From Photobacterium malacitanum (lineage in GTDB: Bacteria; Pseudomonadota; Gammaproteobacteria; Enterobacterales; Vibrionaceae), in the NCBI RefSeq assembly GCF_900185615.1, contig NZ_FYAK01000002.1, positions 868,001-932,000 of the forward strand: DNA of 64,000 nucleotides, read 5' to 3'. The number at the start of each line of letters is the position of its first letter. The stretch's first letter is position 1. Shown here one piece after another: positions 39,060-48,555 of this stretch. The notes under the pieces are model-generated. The model did not search any database. It had not been told where the DNA came from and saw only the letters and a program-made list of their open reading frames with translations. A program made the position numbers and the translations under genes.

Positions 39060-40282
39060 ACCATCGCGTAGTGATCACTGGCATGGGAGGAGTAACCGCG
39101 CTGGGTCAAGATTGGCTAACCGTCGAACAAAAATTGCGCGAGGGTAACAATGCCGTGGTCTATATGGACGATTACGCCCTTTATGATGGTTTAAATACCA
39201 AACTTGCCGGCCCCATTAGCGACTTTACTGTTCCGAAGCACTATACCCGTAAGCAACTGCGCGCGATGGGAAGAGTATCTAAACTCGCCACCGTTGCTAC
39301 CGAGCAAGCACTCACCCAAGCTGGTTTAGTCGATCAGAATATACTCACTAACGGCAATACTGGCATTGCCTATGGTTCATCGATAGGTAGCACACCAGCT
39401 ATTGGTGCCTTTGGTACTATGCTAAATGATAAAACCACCAAAGAAATCACAGCAACGACTTATGTTCAAATGATGCCGCATACCACAGCAGTCAATGTGG
39501 GGTTATTTTTTGGCTTACGTGGGCGCGTGATCCCAACAAGTAGTGCTTGTACATCAGGAAGTCAAGCCATAGGTTATGCTTATGAAGCTATCAAACATGG
39601 TTATCAAACCGTGATGGTTGCAGGTGGCGCAGAAGAATTATGCCCAACCGAGTCAGCGGTGTTTGATACCCTTTTTGCCACCAGCCTTAAAAATGACACT
39701 CCCAACTTAACCCCACGCCCCTACGATGTTGATCGGGATGGATTAGTGATTGGCGAAGGCGCTGGCTCATTAGTTTTAGAAGAATATCAACATGCGCTTG
39801 ATAGAGGTGCGACGATTTTAGCAGAAGTGGTTGGCTTTGCGACCAATTGCGATGCTGCACATATTACCCAGCCTCAACAACAAACCATGCAGCAATGTAT
39901 GGCAATGGCATTGCAACAAGCACAATTACAGCCACAAGATATTGGCTATATTTCAGCCCATGGTACCGCTACTGAAAAAGGTGATATTGCTGAAAGTCAG
40001 GCGACGGCCAATATTTTTGGCAATACAACCCCAATCAGCAGCCTCAAAAGCTACTTTGGACATACTTTAGGTGCTTGTGGTGCTATTGAAGCATGGCTCA
40101 GTATTGAAATGATGAACAGTGGCTGGTTTAACCCAACCTTGAATTTAACCACTCCAGATCCACGCTGTGGTGAGCTCGATTATCTTCAAGGCCAAGGTCG
40201 AAATATTGATTGTGATTATATCATGAGTAATAACTTTGCTTTTGGTGGTATTAATACTTCATTGATTTTTAAGCGTATATAA
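39056..40282 (+). CDS. apeR: Beta-ketoacyl synthase, second ketosynthase
   Basis: A 408-residue FabF-type condensing enzyme. The nucleophile Cys is in TSSACTSGSQAIG; the His residues are in SAHGTATEKGD and LKSYFGHTLGACG; the closing block is NNFAFGGINTSLIF. In APE pathways this KS is thought to act on its own, perhaps in initiation. It is the last gene before the operon terminator. Confidence 0.92.
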   Translation: MNHRVVITGMGGVTALGQDWLTVEQKLREGNNAVVYMDDYALYDGLNTKLAGPISDFTVPKHYTRKQLRAMGRVSKLATVATEQALTQAGLVDQNILTNGNTGIAYGSSIGSTPAIGAFGTMLNDKTTKEITATTYVQMMPHTTAVNVGLFFGLRGRVIPTSSACTSGSQAIGYAYEAIKHGYQTVMVAGGAEELCPTESAVFDTLFATSLKNDTPNLTPRPYDVDRDGLVIGEGAGSLVLEEYQHALDRGATILAEVVGFATNCDAAHITQPQQQTMQQCMAMALQQAQLQPQDIGYISAHGTATEKGDIAESQATANIFGNTTPISSLKSYFGHTLGACGAIEAWLSIEMMNSGWFNPTLNLTTPDPRCGELDYLQGQGRNIDCDYIMSNNFAFGGINTSLIFKRI

Positions 40283-40288
40283 ACCGAT

Positions 40289-40331
40289 CCCTTGGTATCA
40301 TATTGGCTTTATATGAGCTTGATACCAAGGG
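40289..40331 (+). terminator. Terminator of the aryl polyene operon
   Basis: CCCTTGGTATCA (40289-40300) pairs perfectly with TGATACCAAGGG (40320-40331) around a 19-base loop; CATTTTC follows. It begins 7 bases after the apeR stop and may also serve the convergent gene. Confidence 0.75.
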
Positions 40332-40352
40332 CATTTTCACAACCTATAGTCT

Positions 40353-40718
40353 TTATTGCTGCTGTAAAAATGTAATCGCTTGTTGTTTTTCAGCAACAGA
40401 AAAGTATTGAATATCAATATTACTAAACAATGCGTCTTCTACTTTAACGACCTTTTCAATCCAACTTGCATCAGCAACAACAGCAACTTGAGTAATATGT
40501 TTTAAGCCAGCATGAACAAGGTATTTTAACTCCTCAACAATGGCGGCTAACTCAATGCCTGAAAAACTGTCAATTTCTTCGTAGATCACGATACCACCAT
40601 GATCAACAGTTTTAGCTTCAGCATCCATTAACACACGCTTCATATCATCTTCTGTCACTTTACCTGACAACGTAAAAGCAACGGCGTTATCAATACCAAT
40701 ATCAATCATGGTTAACAT
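40353..40718 (-). CDS. SpoIIAA-like (STAS-fold) protein
   Basis: A 121-residue protein of the SpoIIAA-like/DUF3478 group (PF11964). It begins with MIDIGIDNAVAFTLSGKVTEDDM and has the alternating strand-helix plan with IVIYEEIDSFSGIELAAI and VAVVADASWIEKV. The fold is like anti-sigma-factor antagonists, but this group lacks a confirmed partner or phosphorylation switch. It stands alone between the APE and proline clusters. Confidence 0.8.
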   Translation of the reverse strand: MLTMIDIGIDNAVAFTLSGKVTEDDMKRVLMDAEAKTVDHGGIVIYEEIDSFSGIELAAIVEELKYLVHAGLKHITQVAVVADASWIEKVVKVEDALFSNIDIQYFSVAEKQQAITFLQQQ

Positions 40719-40894
40719 ACAAAATTCCTTCTTTAATATTACATGAACTAAAAAGATATTATGGCTATATAGCTGTTAATTATAATGCGCTTTTATTTAT
40801 CTTGCTTCAGTCACTAAATACACATTTTTACTCAATATCACATTGCAACAATAACAATACCCCTAGTCACGATTGTCGTCGTTCCAAGCTCTTA

Positions 40895-41587
40895 TTAACC
40901 GCTGCCTAATGCTAGCAAAGTCGCATTGCCTCCTACCGCTGTAATATTAATCGTGCGCGTACGCTCAGTGATAAACCGTAAGCAATATCGTTGAGCGCCA
41001 ATGACGGCTAACGTTTCACTATCAATTTCACTCACTAACTGCGCTAATAATCCTTGCCGTTGCGCCAATTGACGTGCCAGATGCTGTGTTGTTTGCAGAT
41101 CGCCACAATAAGCAACACCCGCGGTTTGAGGATGATTAACTAACCCATCAAGTTGAGTAATCTTCACCACTGTTATCACATCAGCACTACATCCTAACTG
41201 TTCAAGCTCCTGTTTTATCTGCTGAGCATAGTGCAGATCATCAATACACAGTAATACCGAATTACCGCACACTAAGGCTGCGGTTAATTGGCCTACAATC
41301 GCTTCCTTACTGACGCCTTGCTGTACTGTAATAATAAACACACCTCGACCACTGCAATACAGCGCATTGGTTTCACCGGTAGGTCCTGGCATCAACTCAG
41401 TATCAGCGACATATTGTAGTGCATTGGTGCATTGGTAATTCACCATAACGCCAAGATTCATCGGCAATTGCTTTGCCCAGCGTTGTAAAATAGCAGCGCG
41501 ATCATCAAAGCTAATCCTATTCCAACCACTCATCGCCACTGCACTATTATCAATAAGTACTTGTAGACTATTTGCTGTTTGCTGCAT
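40895..41587 (-). CDS. Separate PutA C-terminal-domain-like protein
   Basis: A 230-residue protein resembling the extra C-terminal domain of long PutA enzymes, which has an aldehyde-dehydrogenase-superfamily fold. Visible ALDH-like landmarks are a WAKQ region, TGETNALYCSGRGVFIITVQ, AAALVCGNSVLLC-type strand (LTAALVCGNSVLLCID), and AVGGNATLLALG at the end. There is no catalytic Cys or complete NAD site, so it should be structural. It lies 9 bases after putA, so is co-expressed. In long PutA this domain helps close the substrate channel; here it would act in trans. That role is inference. Confidence 0.75.
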   Translation of the reverse strand: MQQTANSLQVLIDNSAVAMSGWNRISFDDRAAILQRWAKQLPMNLGVMVNYQCTNALQYVADTELMPGPTGETNALYCSGRGVFIITVQQGVSKEAIVGQLTAALVCGNSVLLCIDDLHYAQQIKQELEQLGCSADVITVVKITQLDGLVNHPQTAGVAYCGDLQTTQHLARQLAQRQGLLAQLVSEIDSETLAVIGAQRYCLRFITERTRTINITAVGGNATLLALGSG

Positions 41588-41596
41588 GACGACTCC

Positions 41597-44500
41597 TTAT
41601 GGGTTATTTATTGGCAGAATGCAGTCTTGAGTAAAACGGTACAAATAATGAGGTCCACCAGCTTTTGGTCCCGTACCTGATAGCCCCTGACCACCAAAAG
41701 GTTGCACGCCGACAGCAGCGCCAACTTGATCTCTATTTATATAACAATTACCCACGTGTGTACGTTGCTCTATATCGAGATAAGTGCGCTCATTACGGCT
41801 ATGGATGGCCAGCGTTAATCCAAATCCAGTGTGGTTTATTTGATCAATCACCTGATATAGCGCATCAGCCTTAAACCGAATCACATGCAAAATAGGGCCA
41901 AAGTGTTCTTGTTTTAATAAGGTAATATCACTGATTTCAATTGCCGTGGGTGGCACAAAATCACCAAACTGGCATTCAACACCTAGCGGCGTTTGTGCAA
42001 TTAATTTGGCTTGGTTTTTTAGCGTTTCGATATGCGTCAGTAATTTATTACGTGCGGCCCTATCAATAACCGGCCCAACATCGGTACGATGAAGTTCAGG
42101 ACGTCCAACTTTGATCTCAGCCATTGCCCCTTTAATTAATTCAATGACGCGATCAGCAATATCTGCTTGAACAAAAAGAACCCGCAATGCAGAACAGCGT
42201 TGACCCGCTGAAGCAAACGCCGATCGCACCACATCTCGCACCACTTGCTCAGGCAATGCTGTACTATCAACAATCATGGCATTTTGGCCTCCGGTTTCCG
42301 CAATAAAGGGCACCGGTGCACACTCCCTTGCTGCTAATGTACGATTAATCGCTTGTGCGGTGGGTGTTGAACCGGTAAATACCACCCCAGCAATACGCTC
42401 ATCAGACAATAATTGCTGGCCTATATTCGTGCCACGCCCAGGCAAAAGCTGAATCACACCAGCAGGGATCCCGGTTTCTAGCAGTAGCTCAATCGCACGA
42501 TAAGCAATTAATGATGTTTGCTCTGCCGGTTTAGCAACAACAGTATTCCCCGCTGCTAATGCTGCACTAATTTGACCAATAAAAATCGCTAATGGAAAAT
42601 TCCATGGGCTGATACATACAAATACGCCACGACCTTGATAGCGTAATTGCTGCTCAATACCACGGTAATTGGTGATCTGTTGCGAAGATTCAAACCGCAG
42701 TGTTGCTTGCTGAGCGTAATAACGACAGAAATCCACCGCTTCTCGAATTTCATCAATCGAATCCTGAATAGTTTTCCCTGCTTCGCGGTGGCATAACGCT
42801 ACCAATTCATGTTGATGCTGTTGTAATTGTTCAGCGAGTAAGGATAAATAATGACAACGGACAGATACCGCGCTTGCTGACCAATCATCAAAGGCTTTTT
42901 CCGCGCGTGATATTGCCTCATCGACTTGCACTTCAGTTGCAAACGTTACTTCACCGACAACTTCGCGTCGATCATAAGGCGCGGTCACTGTGATGATTTC
43001 TGCACTAACATCGGTGGTAGTCATGGGTAATGGCGCTGCTTGCCATTGATGATCAGCAAAAGCGGCGACAGCAGTACTGAAAGGCTGCCATTGAGCCGCT
43101 ATATCAATATTGATTGCGGTCGAATTTAAGCGATCATCACCAAAGATATTTGCAGGTAAAGGGATCAAATTATTATGTAATGTTTGACATTTTTCTAAGC
43201 GATCAACGGGGTGTTCTATCAGTTCAGCAATTGGGCAATCAGCATCAACCAAACGATGAACAAACGAACTATTCGCGCCATTTTCTAATAATCGTCGCAC
43301 CAAATAAGGCAACAGATCTTTATGGCTACCTACCGGCGCATAAATACGAATTTGTGGATGATGAATCGCCATCACATGGTTATACAGTGCATCCCCCATA
43401 CCATGTAAGCGTTGAAACTCATAATGATTATGCGATGCCATTGCGACTATCGCACTCACAGTATGGGCATTATGGGTCGCAAACTGTGGATAAATAACCC
43501 CATTTAAGGCAGGCGATAGCAGCATTCGTGCACAGGCTAAATATGATGTATCCGTCGCTTCTTTGCGAGTAAATACTGGATAAGCGCTGTATCCCCCTTG
43601 CTGACTTAGTTTAAGTTCACTATCCCAATAGGCACCTTTAACCAACCGTAATGGAATCACATCACCCTGCTGTTTAGCTAATCCAGCCACCCAAGCTAAT
43701 ACTGGTAAAGCACGTTTTGAATAGGCTTGAACCACGATCCCAAACCGGCCCCAACCTTGTAGCTGCGGTGATTGATATAATTGTTTGAATAATTTTAATG
43801 ACAGCTCTAACCTATCAGCTTCTTCTGCATCAATAGTAATACCCACATTATATTCACGAGCACAGACCAATAACGACAACACGGAGTCGTGCATTTCACT
43901 TAAGACTCGTGCTTCGCTCGCAACATCATAACGAGGATGTAACGCTGACAGTTTTATCGATATGGTTGGATCAGGGGATCCCGTATTTGCTCCTTTGTGA
44001 GCAGCATAGTTATCACGACCAACGGCAACGATAGCAGAGAGGTAATCTTGGTAATATTTACTGGCGTCAGTCGCTGTTAATGCTGCTTCACCCAACATAT
44101 CAAACGAATAACTAAACCCTTGATCTCGTTTTGATTGACCATTATTCATCGCTTCATCAATATCACGTCCCAACACAAACTGATGACCCATGATTTTCAT
44201 CGCTTGATGCATTGCTTGGCGGATCACCGGTTCAGACATCTTATTCACTAACCGATTAATCATATCAGACAAAGAGTCATTATCTGAGCGACCTAGACCA
44301 ACCACTTTACCCGTCAGCATTAACCCCCAGGTCGAAGCATTGACAAATAACGAATCAGAATTTTTAAGGTGGGATTGCCAATCAGCAACCGTTAATTTAT
44401 CGCGAATCAAGGCATCCGCTGTTGCTGCATCAGGAATACGCATCAATGCTTCAGCCAAGCACATCAGCAAAATACCTTCTTTGGTATCTAAACTATATTC

Positions 44501-44737
44501 CAATAACAATGCATCTATCATCTGCACTGCATGTTTATCTGCTCGTACACGTACAATTAACTCTGCGGCATGTTGCTCAATATCATAACGTTCTTGAACA
44601 GAGGGCGTAGCTAACGGCAATAGCTGCGCCAACCACCATGATTCATCAACGTCATAATGGGGCGAAATCAGCGACCATAACCGATCGATTGGTTGATCAA
44701 TAAAAGAAGGCTGAAGCACATCAGCGGCATTGAACAT
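41597..44737 (-). CDS. putA: Bifunctional proline dehydrogenase / P5C dehydrogenase, short form
   Basis: A 1046-residue bifunctional enzyme oxidising proline to glutamate. The FAD-dependent proline dehydrogenase barrel (about 100-470) shows SIKLSALHPRYD, RLVKGAYWDSE and the substrate region YLVRRLLENGANSSF. The NAD-dependent P5C dehydrogenase (about 540-1030) shows PWNFPLAIFIGQI, FTGSTPTAQ, the catalytic Glu in ETGGQNAM and the nucleophile Cys in SAGQRCSALRV. There is no N-terminal ribbon-helix-helix, so it is not a self-repressor, and it ends soon after the ALDH domain. E. coli PutA is 1320 residues. It is followed by a separate C-terminal-domain gene and preceded by an AraC regulator. Confidence 0.95.
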   Translation of the reverse strand: MFNAADVLQPSFIDQPIDRLWSLISPHYDVDESWWLAQLLPLATPSVQERYDIEQHAAELIVRVRADKHAVQMIDALLLEYSLDTKEGILLMCLAEALMRIPDAATADALIRDKLTVADWQSHLKNSDSLFVNASTWGLMLTGKVVGLGRSDNDSLSDMINRLVNKMSEPVIRQAMHQAMKIMGHQFVLGRDIDEAMNNGQSKRDQGFSYSFDMLGEAALTATDASKYYQDYLSAIVAVGRDNYAAHKGANTGSPDPTISIKLSALHPRYDVASEARVLSEMHDSVLSLLVCAREYNVGITIDAEEADRLELSLKLFKQLYQSPQLQGWGRFGIVVQAYSKRALPVLAWVAGLAKQQGDVIPLRLVKGAYWDSELKLSQQGGYSAYPVFTRKEATDTSYLACARMLLSPALNGVIYPQFATHNAHTVSAIVAMASHNHYEFQRLHGMGDALYNHVMAIHHPQIRIYAPVGSHKDLLPYLVRRLLENGANSSFVHRLVDADCPIAELIEHPVDRLEKCQTLHNNLIPLPANIFGDDRLNSTAINIDIAAQWQPFSTAVAAFADHQWQAAPLPMTTTDVSAEIITVTAPYDRREVVGEVTFATEVQVDEAISRAEKAFDDWSASAVSVRCHYLSLLAEQLQQHQHELVALCHREAGKTIQDSIDEIREAVDFCRYYAQQATLRFESSQQITNYRGIEQQLRYQGRGVFVCISPWNFPLAIFIGQISAALAAGNTVVAKPAEQTSLIAYRAIELLLETGIPAGVIQLLPGRGTNIGQQLLSDERIAGVVFTGSTPTAQAINRTLAARECAPVPFIAETGGQNAMIVDSTALPEQVVRDVVRSAFASAGQRCSALRVLFVQADIADRVIELIKGAMAEIKVGRPELHRTDVGPVIDRAARNKLLTHIETLKNQAKLIAQTPLGVECQFGDFVPPTAIEISDITLLKQEHFGPILHVIRFKADALYQVIDQINHTGFGLTLAIHSRNERTYLDIEQRTHVGNCYINRDQVGAAVGVQPFGGQGLSGTGPKAGGPHYLYRFTQDCILPINNP

Positions 44738-44949
44738 AGCAAATACCTCAATAGAATCGGCACCATTAACCCATTACCCACATAGGAAATGTTACAGTGT
44801 TGTTGTTTTATGCCGATATTATGCTGAGAGGCGATAGTCGTCTTGCTGTTTTCTCTTAATATTTTTAGTCAAACTCTGGTGATTAACAAAATCAGATGCA
44901 AATACAGCCTCAGCTATAACGTTTAATACCTAATCTCATCAACACTTCG

Positions 44950-45720
44950 TTAAAGCTGACGTTGATAACGTGCAGGAGAAATACCACATAAGCGTCTAAA
45001 TGCCTGTGAAAAACTACTTTGCCCGGCAAAGCCACAAATTTGAGCAATATCAGCTAAAGTGAGTTGGCTCTCTTGTAGTAATTGCTTAGCAAGTTGGAGA
45101 CGTTTTTGTAATATATACCGTTGTGGCGTCAAAGCTGTTTGTGCTTTAAACAACGCATAAAACTGACTTTCAGATAAAAAAGCAATGGCAGCTAATTGCG
45201 ACACTGAGATTTTATGGTTGATATTGCGCTGAATAAAATCATCAATTGCATCAATATCAATACGTTGGGATGAACTTGCACTGTGAGGTATTTTAAAATG
45301 ACGCTGTAATACACATAATAAAGTCATAGTACATGCTTGCTGTAACAGTTCATCATCAGGATTAGCTTTGATCTCAAAAGCCAATAATTGAATCAATTGT
45401 TGAGATTGGTTATCTAAATTGAAATACCCAGAATGAGCAAACAATTGCGTAGTACGTTGTTCGATCTCGTTATTGTCGCTAAACCCTAACGGTAAATTAA
45501 TCACCAACAATTCATTATCCCCCACACCAACAAAGGTATGCTCACAATTTGCCATTACTAAACAGCCAAGTCCTGGGTAGATTAAGTTCGTTACTCCATC
45601 AATATTAAACTCTGATTGCCCCGATAAACTAATCACAATTTGATGGTGACTATGACGGTGGTAACTCACTGTTTGAGCAAGACTAATAACGACCGATGGT
45701 TGTAACTTTTGCAGCATCAT
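44950..45720 (-). CDS. AraC-family regulator, probably of proline utilisation
   Basis: A 256-residue regulator. The N-terminal cupin-like part (about 15-90, with HRHSHHQIVISLSGQSEF) senses a ligand, and the C-terminal part (about 155-255) has two helix-turn-helix units (ISVSQLAAIAFLSESQFYALFK and LTLADIAQICGFAGQSSFSQAF) ending RLCGISPARYQRQ. It lies directly upstream of putA on the same strand (212-base gap). Since this PutA lacks a DNA-binding domain, an AraC-type activator responding to proline (as PutR/PruR in relatives) is expected. The assignment to proline is from position. Confidence 0.8.
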   Translation of the reverse strand: MMLQKLQPSVVISLAQTVSYHRHSHHQIVISLSGQSEFNIDGVTNLIYPGLGCLVMANCEHTFVGVGDNELLVINLPLGFSDNNEIEQRTTQLFAHSGYFNLDNQSQQLIQLLAFEIKANPDDELLQQACTMTLLCVLQRHFKIPHSASSSQRIDIDAIDDFIQRNINHKISVSQLAAIAFLSESQFYALFKAQTALTPQRYILQKRLQLAKQLLQESQLTLADIAQICGFAGQSSFSQAFRRLCGISPARYQRQL

Positions 45721-45914
45721 TGCTTCCTTACCTATAGCAGTTTATAACGACGTTTTATTGTCTAAAAAACAATCACCTCAAGCATTTCAACTAAATAGTT
45801 ACCCACTTTTTTTGTGGATAAAACAAAAAAACAGCTAATTATCAATATATTAATAATTTCAACAATAATAATTAATAAGAGATATTTTAAAATTGATCCC
45901 CCTATCTCAACCAA

Positions 45915-46290
45915 TAAAAAAGCCGCACTATATTAGTGCGGCTAGGATGTTGCGCTTGAATGTACTTACATGGCACATCAAGTTTGTTACGCTTCGTCAC
46001 TCATTACGTTGAGCTTGGCGTGTCCGATAACTATGTATGGACCCATATTTTGACGAAGAAGCAAGAGTGTTACGGTATTGCTATCCAAATTGTTAACAAC
46101 TAAGAGTGTTACCTTAGAAGCTTTTACGTATTTAACTTACTGTTACGCGTTGCAACTTGATTGTTATTAATAACGGGTTGAATAGGTCTACTAATAACAA
46201 CCGGAACCTGAATCCCTGAGTTCGATGGAAAACAGCTTGTTTCCTCCGTAAGCTCGATAATATATCTCAGTTCAGGTTAACTAAACTATG
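45915..46290 (-). ncRNA. Candidate structured small RNA upstream of uhpT
   Basis: No convincing protein is encoded in this stretch, yet it ends in a strong minus-strand terminator (45921-45943, then T6). Near the proposed 5' end, AACCTGAACTGAG and CTCAGGGATTCAGGTT form a long-range stem enclosing a smaller hairpin that holds GGAGGAAAC. Further on, GTAACACTCTT occurs twice (about 46043-46115). A possible -10 (TATCTA, 46292-46297) and a CRP-type site (46323-46338) lie just upstream at about the right distance for CRP activation. I considered 6S RNA, tmRNA, RNase P, CsrB, GcvB and Spot 42 by memory and none fits. The boundaries are approximate. Confidence 0.5.
45921..45943 (-). terminator. Terminator of the candidate small RNA
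   Basis: On the minus strand, AGCCGCACT pairs perfectly with AGTGCGGCT around a 5-base loop, followed by TTTTTT. The only same-strand gene nearby is the AraC gene, which starts 200 bases downstream, so this hairpin ends something transcribed from the 46-kb gap. Confidence 0.85.
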
Positions 46291-46808
46291 GTAGATAAAT
46301 CACAAATAGGCAAATTTTAAGTTGTGATCTATGTCAAAAATAAACAACAATAATCGTTTAAATATTAATTATATTATTTTTCAACACCCTAATTTAAATA
46401 GCCAACTTGAAGTATATAATTTGTATTTATATTCATAATAGTGCCTATTAAAATAGATCATTTTAAAATTAACATCATAATGTTAAGCTTAAAAAATTAT
46501 TATTTCCTAATAACTTCCTTATTAATAGAAAATAATAACTTAAAAAAAGACTATTATATGATAAATAGTCTTTAGGTTATTTTTCAATCTACTAAAAATA
46601 ACACCACTCCAGCAACAGTTACCAAAAATGAAATCTCTGTTTTACAATAAAAAATCTAAAAACGTGATCTAACAATGAGATTTTAAATTCCATAAAAAAA
46701 CTAGGAAAAAGTCTTAATCCCTTTTTCTGTTATATCGGTATGGTCTCGGCTGCCGCGATTTGTCTCATAAAATACAAATCTGATTTCAGCCCTAACGAGA
46801 TTCTACCG
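46291..46808. other. AT-rich upstream region of uhpT
   Basis: About 520 bases, strongly AT-rich, without a convincing gene. It must contain the uhpT promoter. Apart from the CRP-like site near the left end, I see no clear operator. No uhpABC regulator genes are near. Confidence 0.5.
46323..46338. promoter_or_regulatory. Probable CRP binding site
   Basis: TGTGATCTATGTCAAA fits TGTGA-N6-TCACA with two changes in the second half-site. It is centred about 41-46 bases from the proposed start of the minus-strand RNA and about 480 bases from uhpT, so the RNA is the better target. Confidence 0.5.
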
Positions 46809-48197
46809 ATGGAATTATCAATACTTAAACGCGTCCGCAAGCCAACGCTTGACTTGTCGCCAAAAGAACGTCGAAAACTATGGTTCTCTCCTTTTTTAAA
46901 GTCCTATTTAGTTGTTTTCGTTAGTTACATGGCCATGTACTTGGTGCGTAAAAACTTTAATATCGCTCAGAATGATATGATTTCTGACTATGGCATGAGT
47001 TTGACCCAACTTGGTACTATTGGCTTAGGTTTTTCAATCACTTATGGTGTTGGTAAAACCATTTTAAACTATTGGTCAGGCGGCAAAAATGCCAAAAATA
47101 TTCTGCCACTAGGGCTGTTATTATCCGGTTTTTGTATCCTTGGTATGGGCTTAGTCATGGGACCAAGTTCTGGCCAATTTATTATGATGACTATCCTTTA
47201 TGCGGCCTCTGGTTTCTTCCAATCAGGCGGTGGTTCTAACTCTGTAGTTACGATCACTAACTGGACACCACGTAACCGTCGCGGCCTTGGCGTTGGCTTT
47301 TGGAACATCTCTCATAATGCTGGTGGTGCATTAGCAGCAGCTGTCGCAATGTTTGGTGCTGATTACTTCTTTGGCGGCGACGTACAAGGTATGTTTATCT
47401 TCCCTGCTGTAATTGCGATTATTATTGCGATTATTGGCTTCTTTATGGGTAACGATAGCCCTGAAGCCTACGGTCTTGGTACTGTCGAAGATATTTTTGA
47501 AGAGCCAGTGTCAGAAGAAGATAATGCCGTTAAAGAAAACAAACTAACGAAGATGGAAATTTTCAAGAAGTATGTTTTGTTTAACAAGGTTATCTGGATA
47601 CTTTGTTTTGCTAACGTTTTTCTATACATCGTACGCAGTGGTATCGACCAATGGTCAACAGTGTATGCACACCAAATACTAGGTTTCTCTAAAGACGTAG
47701 CAAACTCAGGTTTTACTATGTTTGAAATAGGTGCATTAGTTGGTACTTGTTTATGGGGATTACTATCAGACTTATTTAATGGTCGCCGTGGTGCTGTATC
47801 TTGTATTGCATTGATTGGTATCGTTTTTACCTTAGGTTACTACCAGCATGCCGATTCAATTTTTGCCTATAAAGCATCGTTATTTGCGTTAGGTTTCTTA
47901 GTCTTTGCACCTCAACTTCTAATTGGCGTTGCTGCGATTGGTTTTGTTCCTAAGCAAGGTCTAGCTGCTGCAGATGGTGTTAAAGGTACGTTTGCTTACT
48001 TAATCGGTGACTCATTTGCAAAAATTGGTCTTGGTTACATTGCAGAAGGTAATCCTTTCTTTGGTCTTGATGGCTGGACAGGTACATTTGCAGCGATCAA
48101 AGCAGCAGCAATTGCTTGTTGTGTATTAATGGCAATAGTGGCACTTTTTGAAGAAATTAAAATTAAAAAGTTAGCACGACAGTCACTAGCAAATTAA
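46809..48197 (+). CDS. uhpT: Hexose-6-phosphate:phosphate antiporter
   Basis: A 462-residue organophosphate:phosphate antiporter with twelve membrane helices. I chose the ATG at 46809 because the product [16 protein letters not shown] aligns with the start of E. coli UhpT; the frame extends 23 codons further left. It shows [19 protein letters not shown] and [13 protein letters not shown], holding the two essential arginines, and [17 protein letters not shown]. These match UhpT rather than GlpT. It imports sugar phosphates in exchange for phosphate. The regulator trio uhpABC is not adjacent. Confidence 0.93.
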   Translation: MELSILKRVRKPTLDLSPKERRKLWFSPFLKSYLVVFVSYMAMYLVRKNFNIAQNDMISDYGMSLTQLGTIGLGFSITYGVGKTILNYWSGGKNAKNILPLGLLLSGFCILGMGLVMGPSSGQFIMMTILYAASGFFQSGGGSNSVVTITNWTPRNRRGLGVGFWNISHNAGGALAAAVAMFGADYFFGGDVQGMFIFPAVIAIIIAIIGFFMGNDSPEAYGLGTVEDIFEEPVSEEDNAVKENKLTKMEIFKKYVLFNKVIWILCFANVFLYIVRSGIDQWSTVYAHQILGFSKDVANSGFTMFEIGALVGTCLWGLLSDLFNGRRGAVSCIALIGIVFTLGYYQHADSIFAYKASLFALGFLVFAPQLLIGVAAIGFVPKQGLAAADGVKGTFAYLIGDSFAKIGLGYIAEGNPFFGLDGWTGTFAAIKAAAIACCVLMAIVALFEEIKIKKLARQSLAN

Positions 48198-48212
48198 TAG
48201 CCATGATTTTAT

Positions 48213-48251
48213 AAAAAGCCCTTGTGATTAATATTATTACAAGGGCTTTTT
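48213..48251 (+). terminator. Terminator of uhpT
   Basis: AAAAAGCCCTTGT pairs with ACAAGGGCTTTTT (13 bp) around a 13-base loop, 15 bases after the uhpT stop. It can act in both directions. Confidence 0.9.
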
Positions 48252-48555
48252 ATTATCTCCCCTTCATGAATATAGAGCTTTTATTCTAATTAATAATATA
48301 CTTAATTAGCAATTATAATAGCTTCTACCCCATCAAGATTAATATAAAAATAATAATTCCTGTTCACGCAATTTAAATATCTACTGGTAGTTATTATTAA
48401 TATTTGACTACATAATAGTACAAAAAGTCAGTTAAATGTCAGCATTTCAATACAGTCATTCCTAAAGAAATAATTTAGCGTATTATCGCCATTCAATAAG
48501 ACCCATATATATAACCAATAAGATTGGCACAATATAAGTGCTGACTGGAATAATT
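48252..48555. other. Promoter-containing gap before the DUF1800 gene
   Basis: About 300 bases, AT-rich, with no gene. It should hold the promoter of the DUF1800-DUF1501 pair. I see no specific site. Confidence 0.5.

Noticed and set aside
45961-46060. Short minus-strand frame (begins MGPYIVIGH) inside the candidate RNA
   Set aside because: Nineteen residues, no ribosome site, and the surrounding stems suggest a non-coding RNA.
45915-46290. CsrB-type RNA
   Set aside because: Only about five GGA motifs were found, far fewer than CsrB-family RNAs have.
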